This document shows positions 12,693 to 23,504 of a DNA stretch of 30,955 nucleotides, in pieces (the first letter of the stretch is position 1; each line of letters opens with the position of its first letter). Source of the stretch: Cerrena zonata (Eukaryota > Basidiomycota > Agaricomycetes > Polyporales > Cerrenaceae); NCBI GenBank assembly GCA_038087015.1, contig JASBNA010000143.1, forward strand, positions 1 through 30,955. Reading direction: 5' to 3'. The position numbers and the translations under genes are program-made. The notes under the pieces are model-generated. The model was given only the letters and a program-made list of their open reading frames with translations, ran no database searches and had not been told where the DNA came from.

Positions 12693-13431
12693 AGATGTAA
12701 TGTATTTTACCTCCTAAGTAGTATAATCACTTCTTCACCTTAGTCAGCCAATCCACTCCGGTAACACAGAACTTGGTGAGACAAAAATATATTGTTGACT
12801 CTAAGTGTACATCAAACCCAATGCAAGAGAGCCAGACTGTCTCATGTCATGCGGATTGTCGGGAGTACAGCCAGGTAGGTCCGACTCACTGGTCCAGTGC
12901 GAGGATATGTGTGCATTGTTGGATCGGCCAAACTACCCCACGCTATGTGAGAAGTAACTCAAGATTTAGGTAGGCCTGATCCGCCCGAGTCTTCTGAAGA
13001 TCCGGGAATGCAGCCAGGTAGGTCCGACTCACCGGTCTAGTGCGAAGATATGTGTTGGGTCGGCCAAACTACCCCACAGTATGTGAGAAGTAACTCAAAA
13101 TGTAGGTAGGCCTGATCCACCCGAGTCTTCTGAAGATCCCTCTCTTAAGAGGCAGCCCGACCCTATCAAAGCATACGAGCCATATGCCCAACACGACCTG
13201 TCTACCAGTCCGTCTGATTGAGCCGGAATATACGGTACTTTACATGTATTCTAGTCAGGCCTTCCCTCTCGTGTCATACCGATGGTATGTGCATGGCCGC
13301 GCAGCCCCAACTGACCCACAATTCGCGGGCATATTCCCCCCGATTGGTACTGTGTTATACGGGGAAAGAGGACTGAAAGGTGTGCATACCTATCACACCT
13401 ATCACACGCTACGCGACACACACTCTGTACC
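12693..13431. other. Intergenic region with tandem duplication
   Basis: No convincing gene was seen. The stretch contains the 143-bp tandem duplication described separately. Just before 13432 there is sequence in frame with gene D that faintly resembles the F-box end of the neighbouring paralog, but it has no in-frame ATG. Confidence 0.6.
12860..13138. repeat. Tandem duplication of an approximately 143-bp unit
   Basis: Two head-to-tail copies (12860-13002 and 13003-13138) share CAGCCAGGTAGGTCCGACTC, CGGCCAAACTACCCCAC, GTGAGAAGTAACTCAA and CCCGAGTCTTCTGAAGATC. They differ by scattered substitutions and a short gap. They lie between the last gene of the left element and host gene D, where a subterminal repeat of that element might be expected. 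Confidence 0.88.
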
Positions 13432-14900
13432 ATGATGAGAACATGCCGTACCCTGTATAACGCCGGAGCCCCTATTATCCTTGCCGAAGTGAAACTGCGT
13501 GGAAACCCACGACACATAAAGTCTTTCAATAGCTTCATGCTCCGCAATCTACTATTTCGCTGCTCCTTTCTCCGTGAACTGACTCTGCGCTCACCTAAAA
13601 ATTGGTCTCAAGATGTATCTAGCGAACGATTCAAGTCGGAGAGTAGGATCCTAGAAGACTTTGCCGAGATTATCAAGGGTTGTCAAAATCTTCGACACCT
13701 TGTTTTGATGAGCAGCGAAGAATGGATCACTATGCATTGTTCTATAGGGTGTGCCTTCGCATCTCTATATGATTTGCCATCCGTTCTTGTGGACGGAGGA
13801 GGTGAGTATACTACTGAAGTCCTCCGCCTCTGGGAACATGGCCTCAAATCGCTTTGCATCTCATTTGATGGTCTTGAAACCAACGACCGAAATACACAAG
13901 GAGATCCTAGACCTCTTATTCACAATCTTCGTAATCTGAAAGAACTTCACGTCAAGTTTCTGGATTTCCAGCCTGAACATGACACGATGGAGCACCATCT
14001 CGAGACCCTCAGTATAGAGCTGTGGTTTCCAGCTGAGATCGATCCACTCGTCAGGTCATTTCCACAACTTCGCAATCTGCATTTTCGACCCCTGGCAGAT
14101 TACAATGCTCAGGAGGATGATGTTACAATAGCTGCTACCCGCGAAAACAACCTAATTCTGCAAGGCGATTTACATTGGAAGATCCTCTCCTATTACGCTG
14201 GGGATGTAATAGGCTTGTACATGCTTGCCCCACAGTGCCCGATCAGCCATCTGGACATTTATCTGGATGAGTGTCCTCAGCACTTCCACGAAATATTTCG
14301 GGACGCGATGCCCTCACGATTAACTCTGCGGATTGAAGATACCATCACGCCGTCGATGCTTACTACTTCAATGCCCTCACCCATGGAGCTACCGATACCA
14401 CTCACCCATGCCCAACTATACGTTGAGACCTTATACCACCATGGGACAATCTCATTAGAAGATTCACTTGTAAGTCTAGTCTGGATGTGAGGTCTGGAGC
14501 TCTGGAGGTTGGCTGACACTGACACTTCTGTATTCAGCGGTCACTCTTCACATTCATCGGCAATATTGGCTCAAAATTAACCGCACTCATGGTTGAGTGG
14601 AGTGACTTGCGGTCCGGGCCTGACGACACCGACACTCTTGTCCGTTTCTGGGGCAATTTTCGAAATATGTCTCCGACTTCGCTTGCCTATGATGTAGTGC
14701 GAAATACTAAGATACTCAAGTACTTGATTCTACACATTCCCTTTCAGGAGAGAGCGCTGTACTGGAAGGTGGAACGTGCGCATCCGGACGCTACGGTGAT
14801 CCTAACGCCCTTGATCACGACGGAAGAGATAGATATAGCAAAGGGTGAATTCTCTGAAGTTACATGTGGATTAGATAGATTTAACAGATTCGACTTTTAG
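13432..14900 (+). CDS. Gene D: LRR-like protein of an F-box/LRR family
   Basis: Two exons (13432-14469 and 14538-14900) encode 466 residues, starting at the first of two ATGs (MMRTCRTLYNAG). The protein shows irregular leucine-rich repeats (LRELTLRS, NLRHLVLMS, GLKSLCISF, NLKELHVKF, HLETLSIEL, QLRNLHFRP), the pattern of fungal F-box/LRR-like substrate receptors. The paralog at 15426 and 30343 has an F-box-like sequence before the corresponding MMKTCRTLYNAG. In gene D the matching upstream codons (about 13390-13431, ending ATRHTLCT) are open and weakly similar but lack an ATG, so D may have lost a functional F-box or may use an unrecognised upstream exon. It is probably a host gene. Confidence 0.75.
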
Positions 14901-15377
14901 AGTGTTGACCGTCTGTGATATATTCTTGGAGATGGAAAAGGGTTGTATGGTTAGATAAATACGGGTATGTTTGTTTTATGTAATCCATTGTGAACGCCGT
15001 GCGGGCGAAAAGACGCCAGTGACGAGTGAGCTCTCTTTTGATGACGAGTGAGCTCTCTTTTGATGACGAGTGAGCTCTCTTTTGATGACGAGTGAGCTCT
15101 CTTTTGATGACGAGTGAGCTCTCTTTTGATGACGAGTGAGCTCTCTTTTGATGACGAAACTTGCAACATAGGCTCTCATTATAATCCGTGCGTTCCAGGA
15201 CTTAGCTCTCCAGTAAATCCAGAATAAAAGCTTATTGAACCTTGGACCGAGACCGAGTCGCCGGTTTCGCTATTTGGGACCAATCACGTTGATGTTCAAA
15301 GTTTCAATCGGATTGAAACAACATTAAAATCAACAAAACAAAACACGGAATGTCTTTGGTTCGTCAATTCTTCTACT
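14901..15377. other. Intergenic region with minisatellite
   Basis: This is the spacer between two tandem LRR-like paralogs. Its only obvious feature is the six-copy 22-bp repeat at 15021-15152. I see no supported gene. Confidence 0.7.
15021..15152. repeat. 22-bp minisatellite, six perfect copies
   Basis: GACGAGTGAGCTCTCTTTTGAT occurs six times head to tail with no mismatches that I can see, followed by a truncated GACGA. Each unit contains the palindrome GAGCTC. Perfect identity indicates very recent expansion or homogenisation. Confidence 0.95.
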
Positions 15378-15425
15378 ATGTACCAGCTTTCATGTGTAAT
15401 TAAAGCACCCGAGCAGCCTACCCCA

Positions 15426-15566
15426 ATGAACTCATGGCCCAGTTCTAACGCTCTGTCATTGAATTACGACATTCTCATCAATATCATGAGCTTCCTCACT
15501 GCTATTCGCCGTGGTCTGCTCTTTGCTATGATGAAAACATGTCGTACCCTCTACAATGCCGGAACA
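15426..15566 (+). pseudogene. F-box/LRR-like gene, 5' part, interrupted by the transposon
   Basis: The frame runs from ATG 15426 (an in-frame ATG at 15378 is also possible) through an F-box-like segment (SLNYDILINIMSFL) into MMKTCRTLYNAG, then enters transposon sequence. The segment MMKTCRTLYNAG matches the start of gene D almost residue for residue. The matching 3' part begins at 30352, after the second copy of the 9-bp target duplication. Confidence 0.82.
15558..15566. repeat. Left 9-bp target site duplication
   Basis: GCCGGAACA lies immediately left of the element and is repeated exactly at 30343-30351. Joining the flanks through a single copy keeps the LRR-gene frame open across the junction (NAG-T-LYML), matching the alignment to gene D. 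Confidence 0.85.
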
Positions 15567-15580
15567 GGCGTCCTTGTACT

Positions 15581-15699
15581 GATTACTAGTAATACTACTT
15601 ATCATCAAGGGCATCAAATTACAATAATCAATAAATAACGTCTGACAGCCTGTGGGAAGGGATTACTTGTAATCCTGTTGCTACCTGATTACTTGTAAT
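15581..15699. promoter_or_regulatory. Three palindromic motifs in the outer TIR (candidate transposase sites)
   Basis: GATTACTAGTAAT at 15581-15593, GATTACTTGTAAT at 15661-15673 and GATTACTTGTAAT at 15687-15699 are near-palindromes sharing GATTAC-N-NGTAAT. Inverted counterparts lie at the right end (about 30210-30327). Repeated palindromes near a transposon end are typical binding sites; the function is inferred. Confidence 0.6.
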
Positions 15700-15803
15700 T
15701 CTGTTCGAAAGCAGGGCCAGCTTAGGCGTGACTGTCTGTGGGTGAGCTGGCAATAAAAACATATCCGAAAATGGAAACCTACGGCGCTCGTGTTTCTCGC
15801 TTG

Positions 15804-16697
15804 CTCAAATGGCTTGCTCACGGTCTGTTCACTTGAAATTCAGGTCTTTTGGGTTCCCAAAATAGTCGAGCACGTGTTTCCCCGCTGATAAGCGAGGCGT
15901 AGTGGCTGCCTCCTCTATTGCCCTCCTCCCTTCGTCCCGATTAGGAATGTGCAGGCGCTTTCCCATGGCGTTGAATGCTCTTATGCTCAAATGGCCGGCT
16001 CACGGTCCGCTCACTTGAAATTCAGGTCCTTTGGGTTCCCAGAATAGTAGCGCACGTGTTTCCCCACTGATAAGCGAGGCGTAGTGGCTGCCTCCTCTAT
16101 TGCCCTCCTCCCTTCGTCCCGATTAGGAATGTGCAGGCGCTTTCCCATGGCGTTGAATGCTCTTATGCTCAAATGGCCGGCTCACGGTCCGCTCACTTGA
16201 AATTCAGGTCCTTTGGGTTCCCAGAATAGTAGCGCACGTGTTTCCCCACTGATAAGCGAGGCGTAGTGGCTGCCTCCTCTATTGCCCTCCTCCCTTCATC
16301 CCGATTAGGAATGTGCAGGCGCTTTCCCATGGCGTTGAATGCTCTTATGCTCAAATGGCCGGCTCACGGTCCGTTCACTTGAAATTCAGGTCTTTTGGGT
16401 TCCCAGAATAGTCGAGCACGTGTTTCCCTGCTGATCAGCGAGGCGTAGTGGCTGCTCCTCTATTGCCCTCCTCCCTTCGTCCCGATTAGGAATGCGCAGG
16501 CGCTTTCCCATGGCGTTGAATGCTCTTATGCTCAAATGGCCGGCTCACGGTCCGCTCTCCTCAAATTTGTATCATTCGGGTTCCCAGAATGGTATCACAT
16601 GTGTTTTCCCTTTGACAAGCGGGGCGTACTGGCTACTCCTCCTCCCTCCGTCCCGATTAGGAATACGTGGTCGCCTTTCCCATGGCGTTGAATACTG
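15804..16697 (+). repeat. 182-bp subrepeat array in the left TIR
   Basis: Units start with CTCAAATGGC at 15804, 15986, 16168, 16350 and 16531, giving a period of 182, 182, 182 and 181 bp. Units 1-4 are nearly identical. Unit 5 is clearly diverged and shortened. Units 1-4 contain the palindrome CACGTG and the motif CCCATGGCGTTGAATGCTC. Open frames in this array are repeat shadows. Confidence 0.95.
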
Positions 16698-16720
16698 TAC
16701 AGCACTCCGTTGCTTAAATC

Positions 16721-17265
16721 ATCGTATTACGGTTTGTTCATCTCAGTGTAGCCACCGCCCTCTGTCTTTTCCCATTGCCACTGCCCTGACGGGATTGAAT
16801 ATGACGTGTCATTTCAAATGGATCTGTATACGTTCGTTTTGCTTCCTGGAATAGTGGTTCTGCTTATATGTAAAGGGTAGTATTTACCCAGCACGCCCTT
16901 ACTTTGCATCTATACACTTAATTTGCTGGGTTAATGATATAGTATCAGAGTGACAAGTACAAATTGGTGTATTCTACATTTCCCCGGAATGTGAGAGATA
17001 ATACAGCTTACCTAAGTCTTCGGTTGTAATTCATCCGGATGTGGCAATTTACCTAGTAAATATAAACATATAATCTACACCGTTACAAGATAAGATAAGA
17101 TCCGCGTATCAGTAGTTGTTTATGAGAAACTTTGTTTACACCAAGTGTACTTCGCACTCGCCGGTTAATTATATTTACTAAGACATTCTATTGGCGCGTA
17201 TTATACGAACATCACAACGTACAAAATGTGGGTAGTAAATAAAAGAGTAACGAAAAATGCTTCAA
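16721..17265. other. Noncoding inner flank of the left TIR
   Basis: AT-rich sequence lies between the left TIR and the 3' end of gene E, with no supported gene. It likely contains the 3' UTR and polyadenylation region of gene E. One TCCGGA occurs at about 17035. Confidence 0.6.
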
Positions 17266-19949
17266 TTAGTGGCGAACACGTTTTGGCGGTCTGCCTTCGG
17301 TAGAACGAGTCCCTGCACGTTTGTTTTGCACCTGTGGCTGCTCTCCGGGCCCAAGCCATTGTTGCAAAACCCAATCAACATCCTCTACCATAGATTTCCA
17401 AAGGGCAAATTGTGGCGATTTGGCTGATAAACCCTTGACAGCAATTCCCCACCAAGACAAGCCAATCATCAACAGGCTAAATCCAGTGCGATGAAACTTA
17501 CGCAACGATTTCCACTCTGTCATTGGGATGGATGATGGACGAAGGAGCCTTTCATTTTCGCGTGCGGATGGTTGTAAGGAAACCCACCAGGCTCGAAACG
17601 CGACTCCGAACGCTTCGGGATTGACTTTCACCGGCTCAAACAGTGGACGGCCGAGGCTGAGCCATGAGGTATAGTCGGATGGGCGATGAGCAGCGGATAG
17701 TTGGTCGGAAACACGCTACACACTTGGTAAGTGCTAAATCTTGAAAGCTGGTTAGTAAAGGATAGCGCACCTGTTTGTTTTGTGATTCCACTAACAGCCA
17801 ACGTGCTATACACGCATCCCAGCTCTTATCGAGACCTGCGCTTTTAACGATTGTGTCGTACATGGGAATGATCATCTTTGGAAATTGTTGGAGCAAAGAC
17901 AAGTCGATCGAGGGGGAAGGAGTCACTCGGACTGAAAGGTCGCGTGCGTGAGTATTGAGAGCGAAATCTCGTGCTCGCTCAGTAGGGCGTGATTGACGGT
18001 TGCTGCGCCTCAACTGGGAGCCTTCTTCGGAGGGTAGAGTCGTCACTGTGCTTGATTGCGACGATATCGCATGCTCTCTAGATGCAATGTATGAGGAGTC
18101 ACTTGGGGGGTCAGGGAGAGTGGGCTCTGTATGCTCGTCCACGGAAGCAGCAGGAGTTCCATCATTCGCTTGCGTTTGAATTGCAGAAGGACCTATTGTT
18201 CCCAAACTATCAACCTGATGATCTGATTTCCCGCTGGCACCACTAGCATGCGAAGCGGGATTTTCAGATGTGGTATCCACGAAAGGAGATCCAGGTGAAT
18301 CGGCAGGCGATGGAAGAATAGGGGCAACCTGGGTTAATGCTGGAGATATTGCGGTGGAAGGTGAGAGAGAAGGTGTGATAGTGGAAGGAGAGACAGTGGG
18401 AACTATAGGTGTCGTTGGACGGGGTGGGATGGAGTCTTCACCACTCCGGATTATCGGCTGATAGAGTGGCCCTTGATTGGTTAACGGTAAATCGTCGTGA
18501 TCGCTTGGGGTGGTAGGACGGACAGGTTCCTGAGAATTGAAGTCGTCTGATGTAGGGCGAGAAGATTCATCCCCGGTCTCGGGGCTTCCGGTCTCAAGCT
18601 GTCTGCTTGCGTCATCAGAAGGAGTGAAGGTTGGCTGTGACGAAGGTGTTGATGACGAAGGTGTTGATGACGAAGGTGTCGATGACGAAGCCGCTGTAGA
18701 GCCTGAGGTGACAGGTGGTTTTGGTAGCAATGCATGGCCCTGGCACTCTTGAGGAGCTAATAATATTATTAGGAAGAGACTTGATGAGATGTGAGATATA
18801 CGTACTGAAAACTGACATGGCGAACTTGGTAAAGTCTTCGACAGTGTTGCTATACGCTGCCTTGTTGAAGTCCGGCCAGGTTACCTTAGAGCGAGTAGTA
18901 GTTTCTCCAACATGATAGCTGAACCGAAGTAAGTCATCTGACAAGTTTCAGATACGAAAATACATACCTTCGAACACCAATCTTCCCTCCATCTTCACCG
19001 ATTGGCCCTGCCATCAATATTGACACAACCATTCCATACTTCTGAGCTAAACCCTGAGCAATCGCGTGAAGAACAGGTCCAGCAGCTTTCAAAGCGCTAT
19101 AATATCTCGGTAAATACAGAACATGGCTCAGCTCAAAAAGAAGACGTACTGATCGTAATCCTCGGCAGACTTTGGTTGGTCACATAACTTCGCATTTCGA
19201 TCATTGGTCTTGCTGTTTGATTCCTCGAATTCGGCCTGGACCTGGACCTTGAAAGTCGTATCTTCCTTATTCCAGCATTCCTTGGAAACATTTTGTTGAA
19301 TCCTCATGCGAATGGATTTCTTCACTTCAGGTGTGAGAGCCTCGCCCTTGCTGATAGCGTCCTTGTAAGCAGCTTCTAGTGCTGGAGGTATGTAGGGTGC
19401 AATGCGGGTGTCCCAGTAATGACTTTGGTAGTACTGGTACGGGGAGAGTTTTCGAGAGGGTTTGCTGGTAGTCGAGTGGATGAGAGAGAAAAGGCCCTCG
19501 ATACCGCTTGCAACCTCAGATTTCTTGATATTCTTCTGACCATAAAACCAACGAGCTAATTTCTGGATGGCGGTCAGCAATATGAATACTATACAAGTCT
19601 CAAAGCGTACTCTTCTAAGTTCCTGCCAGTACGCTGTACGAGATGCGACAACTGCGGCTGGCTGATTCTCGAGGAAAGGTATTTTCTCGAGGCCGGTTTG
19701 GGGTGGTTGGTCGTGATTAGGATTGTCTTCTTCGAGTGGGAGAGTATAGCCGTACATATAGATCCATTGGGTAGTAACACGGTCATAGAAGACTCCAACA
19801 GTGGCAGGTCCAGCGTTATGAGCGACCTTCCACTCATCCTCCAGAGACATGAGGAACTTGAGCTTAGTACCGCGAAGCCATGAGTCTGGCCCACGTTTTT
19901 TGGGCAGTGACACGTCTGCGGAGGGTTTGGAAGCTTGAGATCTTGGCAT
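17266..19949 (-). CDS. Gene E: large transposon-associated protein of unknown function
   Basis: Reading leftwards from ATG 19949 (MPRSQASKPS...) to a stop at 17266. Introns consistent with the frame include about 19562-19609, 19091-19149, 18920-18967, 18766-18805 and 17716-17770. The N-terminal half has conserved Trp/Tyr-rich helical blocks (KLARWFYGQKN, YQYYQSHYWDTRIAP, then a CWNKEDTTF segment) and a small block ending SILMAGPIGEDGGKIGVRS. The centre (about 18000-18730) is Ser/Thr/Pro-rich and disordered. The C-terminus is again helical and Trp-rich, with a basic tail (PPKRVRH). I recognise the overall type as a protein frequent in Agaricomycete genomes next to transposase genes, but know no function for it. 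It is divergent from gene F over a shared 280-bp promoter. Confidence 0.78.
18640..18697 (-). repeat. 15-bp coding repeat (SSTPS) in gene E
   Basis: GACGAAGGTGTTGAT on the plus strand recurs three times with one silent variant, encoding SSTPS units in a disordered Ser/Thr/Pro region. Confidence 0.9.
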
Positions 19950-20229
19950 ATCAGAGGGATTTCAAGTTGTTGAAACATTGCCTCGTATGTTTATTTTATA
20001 GTGGGCGACTATCGGACCAGGACTTGCGGGTAGTACTAGTTACTGCACATGCGGGTACCCATATTTGAGTTTGTTTGGTTGTGTTCCAGGGCGTCTACCC
20101 TAAACTATGGATATGGTCGTGAGAGAGGCGCTTACAGGCTGGTAGTACGTTCCTACCAACTGGCGAACGTTATAAAATGTGACCTCGTAAGCTCTCAACG
20201 GTCTCCATCCCTTCATCCTGCTTTACACT
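19950..20229. promoter_or_regulatory. Bidirectional promoter between genes E and F
   Basis: The 280-bp interval between divergent ATGs contains a TATA-like box for each direction: TATAAAA on the plus strand at 20171-20177, 53 bp before ATG 20230, and TATAAAA on the minus strand at 19994-20000, 45 bp before ATG 19949. The separate boxes suggest two back-to-back core promoters. Confidence 0.6.
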
Positions 20230-22263
20230 ATGTCAGGTCGCAGCAACGACGCGAATGATCCCCGACGCTCGTTTGACAGGGTAGACCCAGAGCGAAATGG
20301 TGAGCTATAATCTTTGTTTTGTTGACTTGCGTTAATTACTCAAGCTGTACTCAATATGTTAGGTGCCGGTATATCCTCACACCGTCGTTCTCAAAGTGCT
20401 GTTCCCCGTCAGGGAACACCCAGCAATAGTGAGTAGTTTTTTCCGGACATATCTGAAAAAACTAACATTCAGATTCATCACAGACGGGTCACCTCTCAAT
20501 ATTGTGTTGATCTCTTCCAGCGGAGACAGTATAGACACTCTCCTTCGTCAAGTCGCCTCCTCGCTTGGGGGTATCAGTATTGAGGGTTCTGCAAGCACCC
20601 ACAACCCTGTGACGACTGCTGCCAGAATGGATAATCCGGCCCCTGCTCCTACGCTTCGCGATGCCCCTCAAGAGAGGCAGCTACGTCCGTCGAGACGGCT
20701 TCCCAGGCCAAACGAAGTCCCTCCCATGTCATCTGCTGGTCGGGACCCTCACACGGTATCTGCTGGTCAGGACCCTCACACGGCATCTGCTGGTCAGGAG
20801 TCGAACCTCTTTGCCTCCCCTCCGCTACGCTGGGCGAGCTACACCGATCTTCCAGAGGACTGGCTGGCCTCAGACTCATCTGATTCCTCTCGTCGTTCTT
20901 CGTATCATTCATCGGCATGGGATATCCAATTTCATTCTTCCGAAGAAGAGTCCTCGTCGGATGCTGAAGAGTCCAGTGTAGGACTGGATCCCACCTCCAA
21001 CGCTTCCAATGTCGACCCTAGTGCAAGGCGAGAAACCGCCTTTGACTCCGCTGCCAGCTCTAGCCTTGTTACGTTGTATCCCGTAGAATCACTCTATGAC
21101 TCGGAAACTCACGACTTCTCAGGACCATCAGGCTCTAGTGCTCAGCCGCAGGCTTCTTCTGCAAAGCGAGCCCCTGTGGTAACAGCTGCAGCAGGACCAT
21201 CGGGTTCTCGTAACACCCCAAGTTCAACGTCTTCGGAAAAAACTTCACGCACTTTTGGTTCTGATTCGATACTCCCACCGCCCATTCTTAGACCTTCCTC
21301 CTCTAGACAACGCGAACCAGCTGCACCGCCCCCGCCCATCAACCTTCGCCCCCAGGCAGCCAGAAGAGACCTAGCCCCAAACCCACCTGATCAACTGCCG
21401 GAGCGACCGGGTGGACGAATTCTATACGACGTTACCACACCAAACTCCGATCATCATCTTGTCCGAGGATGGTAAGAAATTATTCAATCATCTATATTGT
21501 CCCTTGCTAACATCGCCACTTAGGGCTCGCGCCGCAGCTTTAACTCACGGCCACCCTAATACTCAGGTCCGCCGTCTCACACCTCGTCCACGCCGAGTAA
21601 GCCAAGGTGAATGGTTTGTTGTTACCAAGGGTCGCCAGGTAGGCATTTTTCGAGGCTGGTAGGTCACAAACCCACGTTCTTGAATATATGTTACTTACTT
21701 AGCTCTAGGGAACAAGCTCGGTTGCAAGTCGACCAGTTTTCTGGTGCTATCTACAAAGCTTATGCAACACAAGAGGAAGCCGAAGCCCGCTTACGTTTGG
21801 TAGGCGAACGGCGTGCATTAATGCCGGGAATTGGTAAGCAGAACTTCGTAAAACAACACGCAACATTGCTAATGGAACGTCACTAACGGCATTCTTATAG
21901 AAGGGTTACCAGCCCAGCTCCGTTTTTTGGCCGAACCATCCAGACCGCCTGCGCAATACATGATGCGTAATGAGGGAAGTCCTTCTCCACAGAGTGCCGC
22001 AGCAATTGTGGTGTTTCGAGGCCTGGTTCATGGAGTTTACAATGACTGGTATTTTCTTATTCAGCTTCTCCCCTTATAGGACGCTAATCTTAGGGCTTCA
22101 TAGGCTTGACTGTGCCGACTACGTAGTTGGAATAAAAGGTGCAGTGTATAATACATTTGAGAGGGTTGAGGCTGCCCATGCCGCCTACAACCGTGCTCGA
22201 TTTGAAGGTTTGCTCCAGACTATACGCCCTCCTCCCAATCGTCGTGCAACTGTATATGCTTGA
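20230..22263 (+). CDS. Gene F: protein with three RNase H1 N-terminal (hybrid-binding)-like repeats
   Basis: Seven exons (20230-20299, 20363-20428, 20484-21471, 21524-21658, 21709-21833, 21901-22048, 22104-22263) join in frame to 563 residues. The first 390 or so residues are Ser/Pro/Asp-rich and disordered. The C-terminus has three repeats resembling the RNase H1 N-terminal (caulimovirus viroplasmin-type) domain. The first is degenerate (YDVT...VRGWARAAAL..HPN). The second is clear (WFVVTKGRQVGIFRGW, then VDQFSGAIYKAY..EEAEA). The third is clear (VVFRGLVHGVYNDW, then VVGIKGAVYNTF..VEAAHAAY). In RNase H1 this module binds RNA:DNA hybrid or dsRNA. No RNase H catalytic domain follows, so the protein is a binder, not a nuclease (inference). 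Each repeat carries a phase-2 intron in the TGG codon of the same conserved Trp. Confidence 0.82.
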
Positions 22264-23500
22264 CCGAGGTACTAGTACTTGTCCTCCCCACCTGGTTGTA
22301 CAAAAATTTCTTGAAAATATAGTGTCCTTGTTACTTCATGTCGTATAATGAATGGGTTGTGATATGAACATACCTGGTAAGAAGTACACTGTTTGAACCT
22401 ATCTGCGCAAAGCCCAGCATTGTACTTAATTAGAGATGAAAGGGATCTTGAGGAGTCTGCAAGATAAACAGGTGTTTTATTACGCCTTTGATTTATGACG
22501 TGTGGTGCAAGAATCGCGCCGACTCAAGGGAGCTCAGAACACACAAAGTACTGCTCATGAAACATAACGGTATGTGAAGGGTCGGCAGCAAAAACGGTGT
22601 GTTCACCTTTGCGAGAATTCGATAATGAGAGCAGGTTCAGGACAGCACGAGTAGAAGGCAGGTGTGAATCTACTTATCTTCAGCACGAAAACGATAGGGT
22701 CATGCTGTTGCTCAATCTTCAAATTCACTGCTGCAGCACATAGTACTTTGTTGACTACATTAACTTGAAGTCGATGGGACTAGTATATTTAAAAATTATT
22801 TTGTCAGAGTAGATACTGAGAAGAGGCATCGATATTTCATAGAAGGAGAACCGTCATATGAGATTAGAGATGAGAAGTATTTGCACCACACTTACAGCTC
22901 GGATTTGAAGATGACTGAACTCACACTCAACTTGGACACTATCGCCAAAACAAACTTAGCCAAGGAAGAGACGAAACAAACTGACCGGCGGAAAACATTT
23001 TGCAAGAAATACATGATAGATATATGTATATTATATGATTCGGCCATAGCAATTTTGCAAAGTCCTTGAAGTTACCGTTATACTACCACTAAGTTGTCTC
23101 ATCGTACTTACAAGTCGATCGTTCGGAGAAGTGCGACTATTTGACGCCCGCTCTCGGTATCAATTTTGGAGTATCTCTCCTAGACTTTGTCCTTCTACTT
23201 CGTAGTGTCTACTTCAATGTAAGTCATCCTTTCGCCATCAATTCTCAATTCTCTTTTCCTTTCCCCCATGTACTCTGCCTATTGTTGAAAGCTTCATTAA
23301 CGCTTCGCTGCATCTTGACCGAGGTGCTATGAATGCGGGCATGTGCTTTCTTCAAGAGGATTCTTTTCCCAATGCCGCCTCTCCTTTTACCGTCTCAACT
23401 CATACTCAAACGAAGACGACAGCAGCTATACGGCAGCCAGAAGAGAGATCCCAACTGCCCTCGTCTTTGCTACGGCGTGTGTTTGCAGTGAGAAGTCCGC
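22264..23500. other. Long intergenic region inside the transposon
   Basis: About 1.2 kb lies between gene F and the repeat cluster upstream of the dioxygenase. It contains only short open frames without conserved features or good splice continuity. The right-hand part probably holds the promoter and 5' UTR of the dioxygenase. Confidence 0.6.
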
Positions 23501-23504
23501 ACAA

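Larger units (their letters stand above)
15567..16720 (+). repeat. Left terminal inverted repeat
   Basis: This arm pairs with 29358-30342 in inverted orientation. It comprises an outer unique part (15567-15803), with three palindromes of the GATTACtwGTAAT type, then four 182-bp subrepeats and a fifth, diverged one. Differences from the right arm are few: for example TCTGTGGGTG here against TCTGAGGGTG there. The inner boundary is near GCTTAAATC at 16720. Confidence 0.9.

Noticed and set aside
14951..15179. Repetitive open frames on the minus strand (KRELTRHQ-type repeats)
   Set aside because: They are translations of the 22-bp minisatellite in more than one frame; 22 is not a multiple of 3, and no gene features surround them.
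15804..16697. Regularly spaced repeats resembling a CRISPR-like array
   Set aside because: The whole 182-bp unit is repeated with no unique spacers, it occurs inverted at the other transposon end, and the DNA is eukaryotic.
16492..16854. Open frame of 120 codons in the left TIR
   Set aside because: It lies in the 182-bp subrepeat array, has repeat-derived sequence, no domain, and no matching frame in the equivalent right arm.
22881..23332. Short open frames between gene F and the dioxygenase
   Set aside because: No conserved motifs, no consistent splice joins, and composition like the surrounding spacer.
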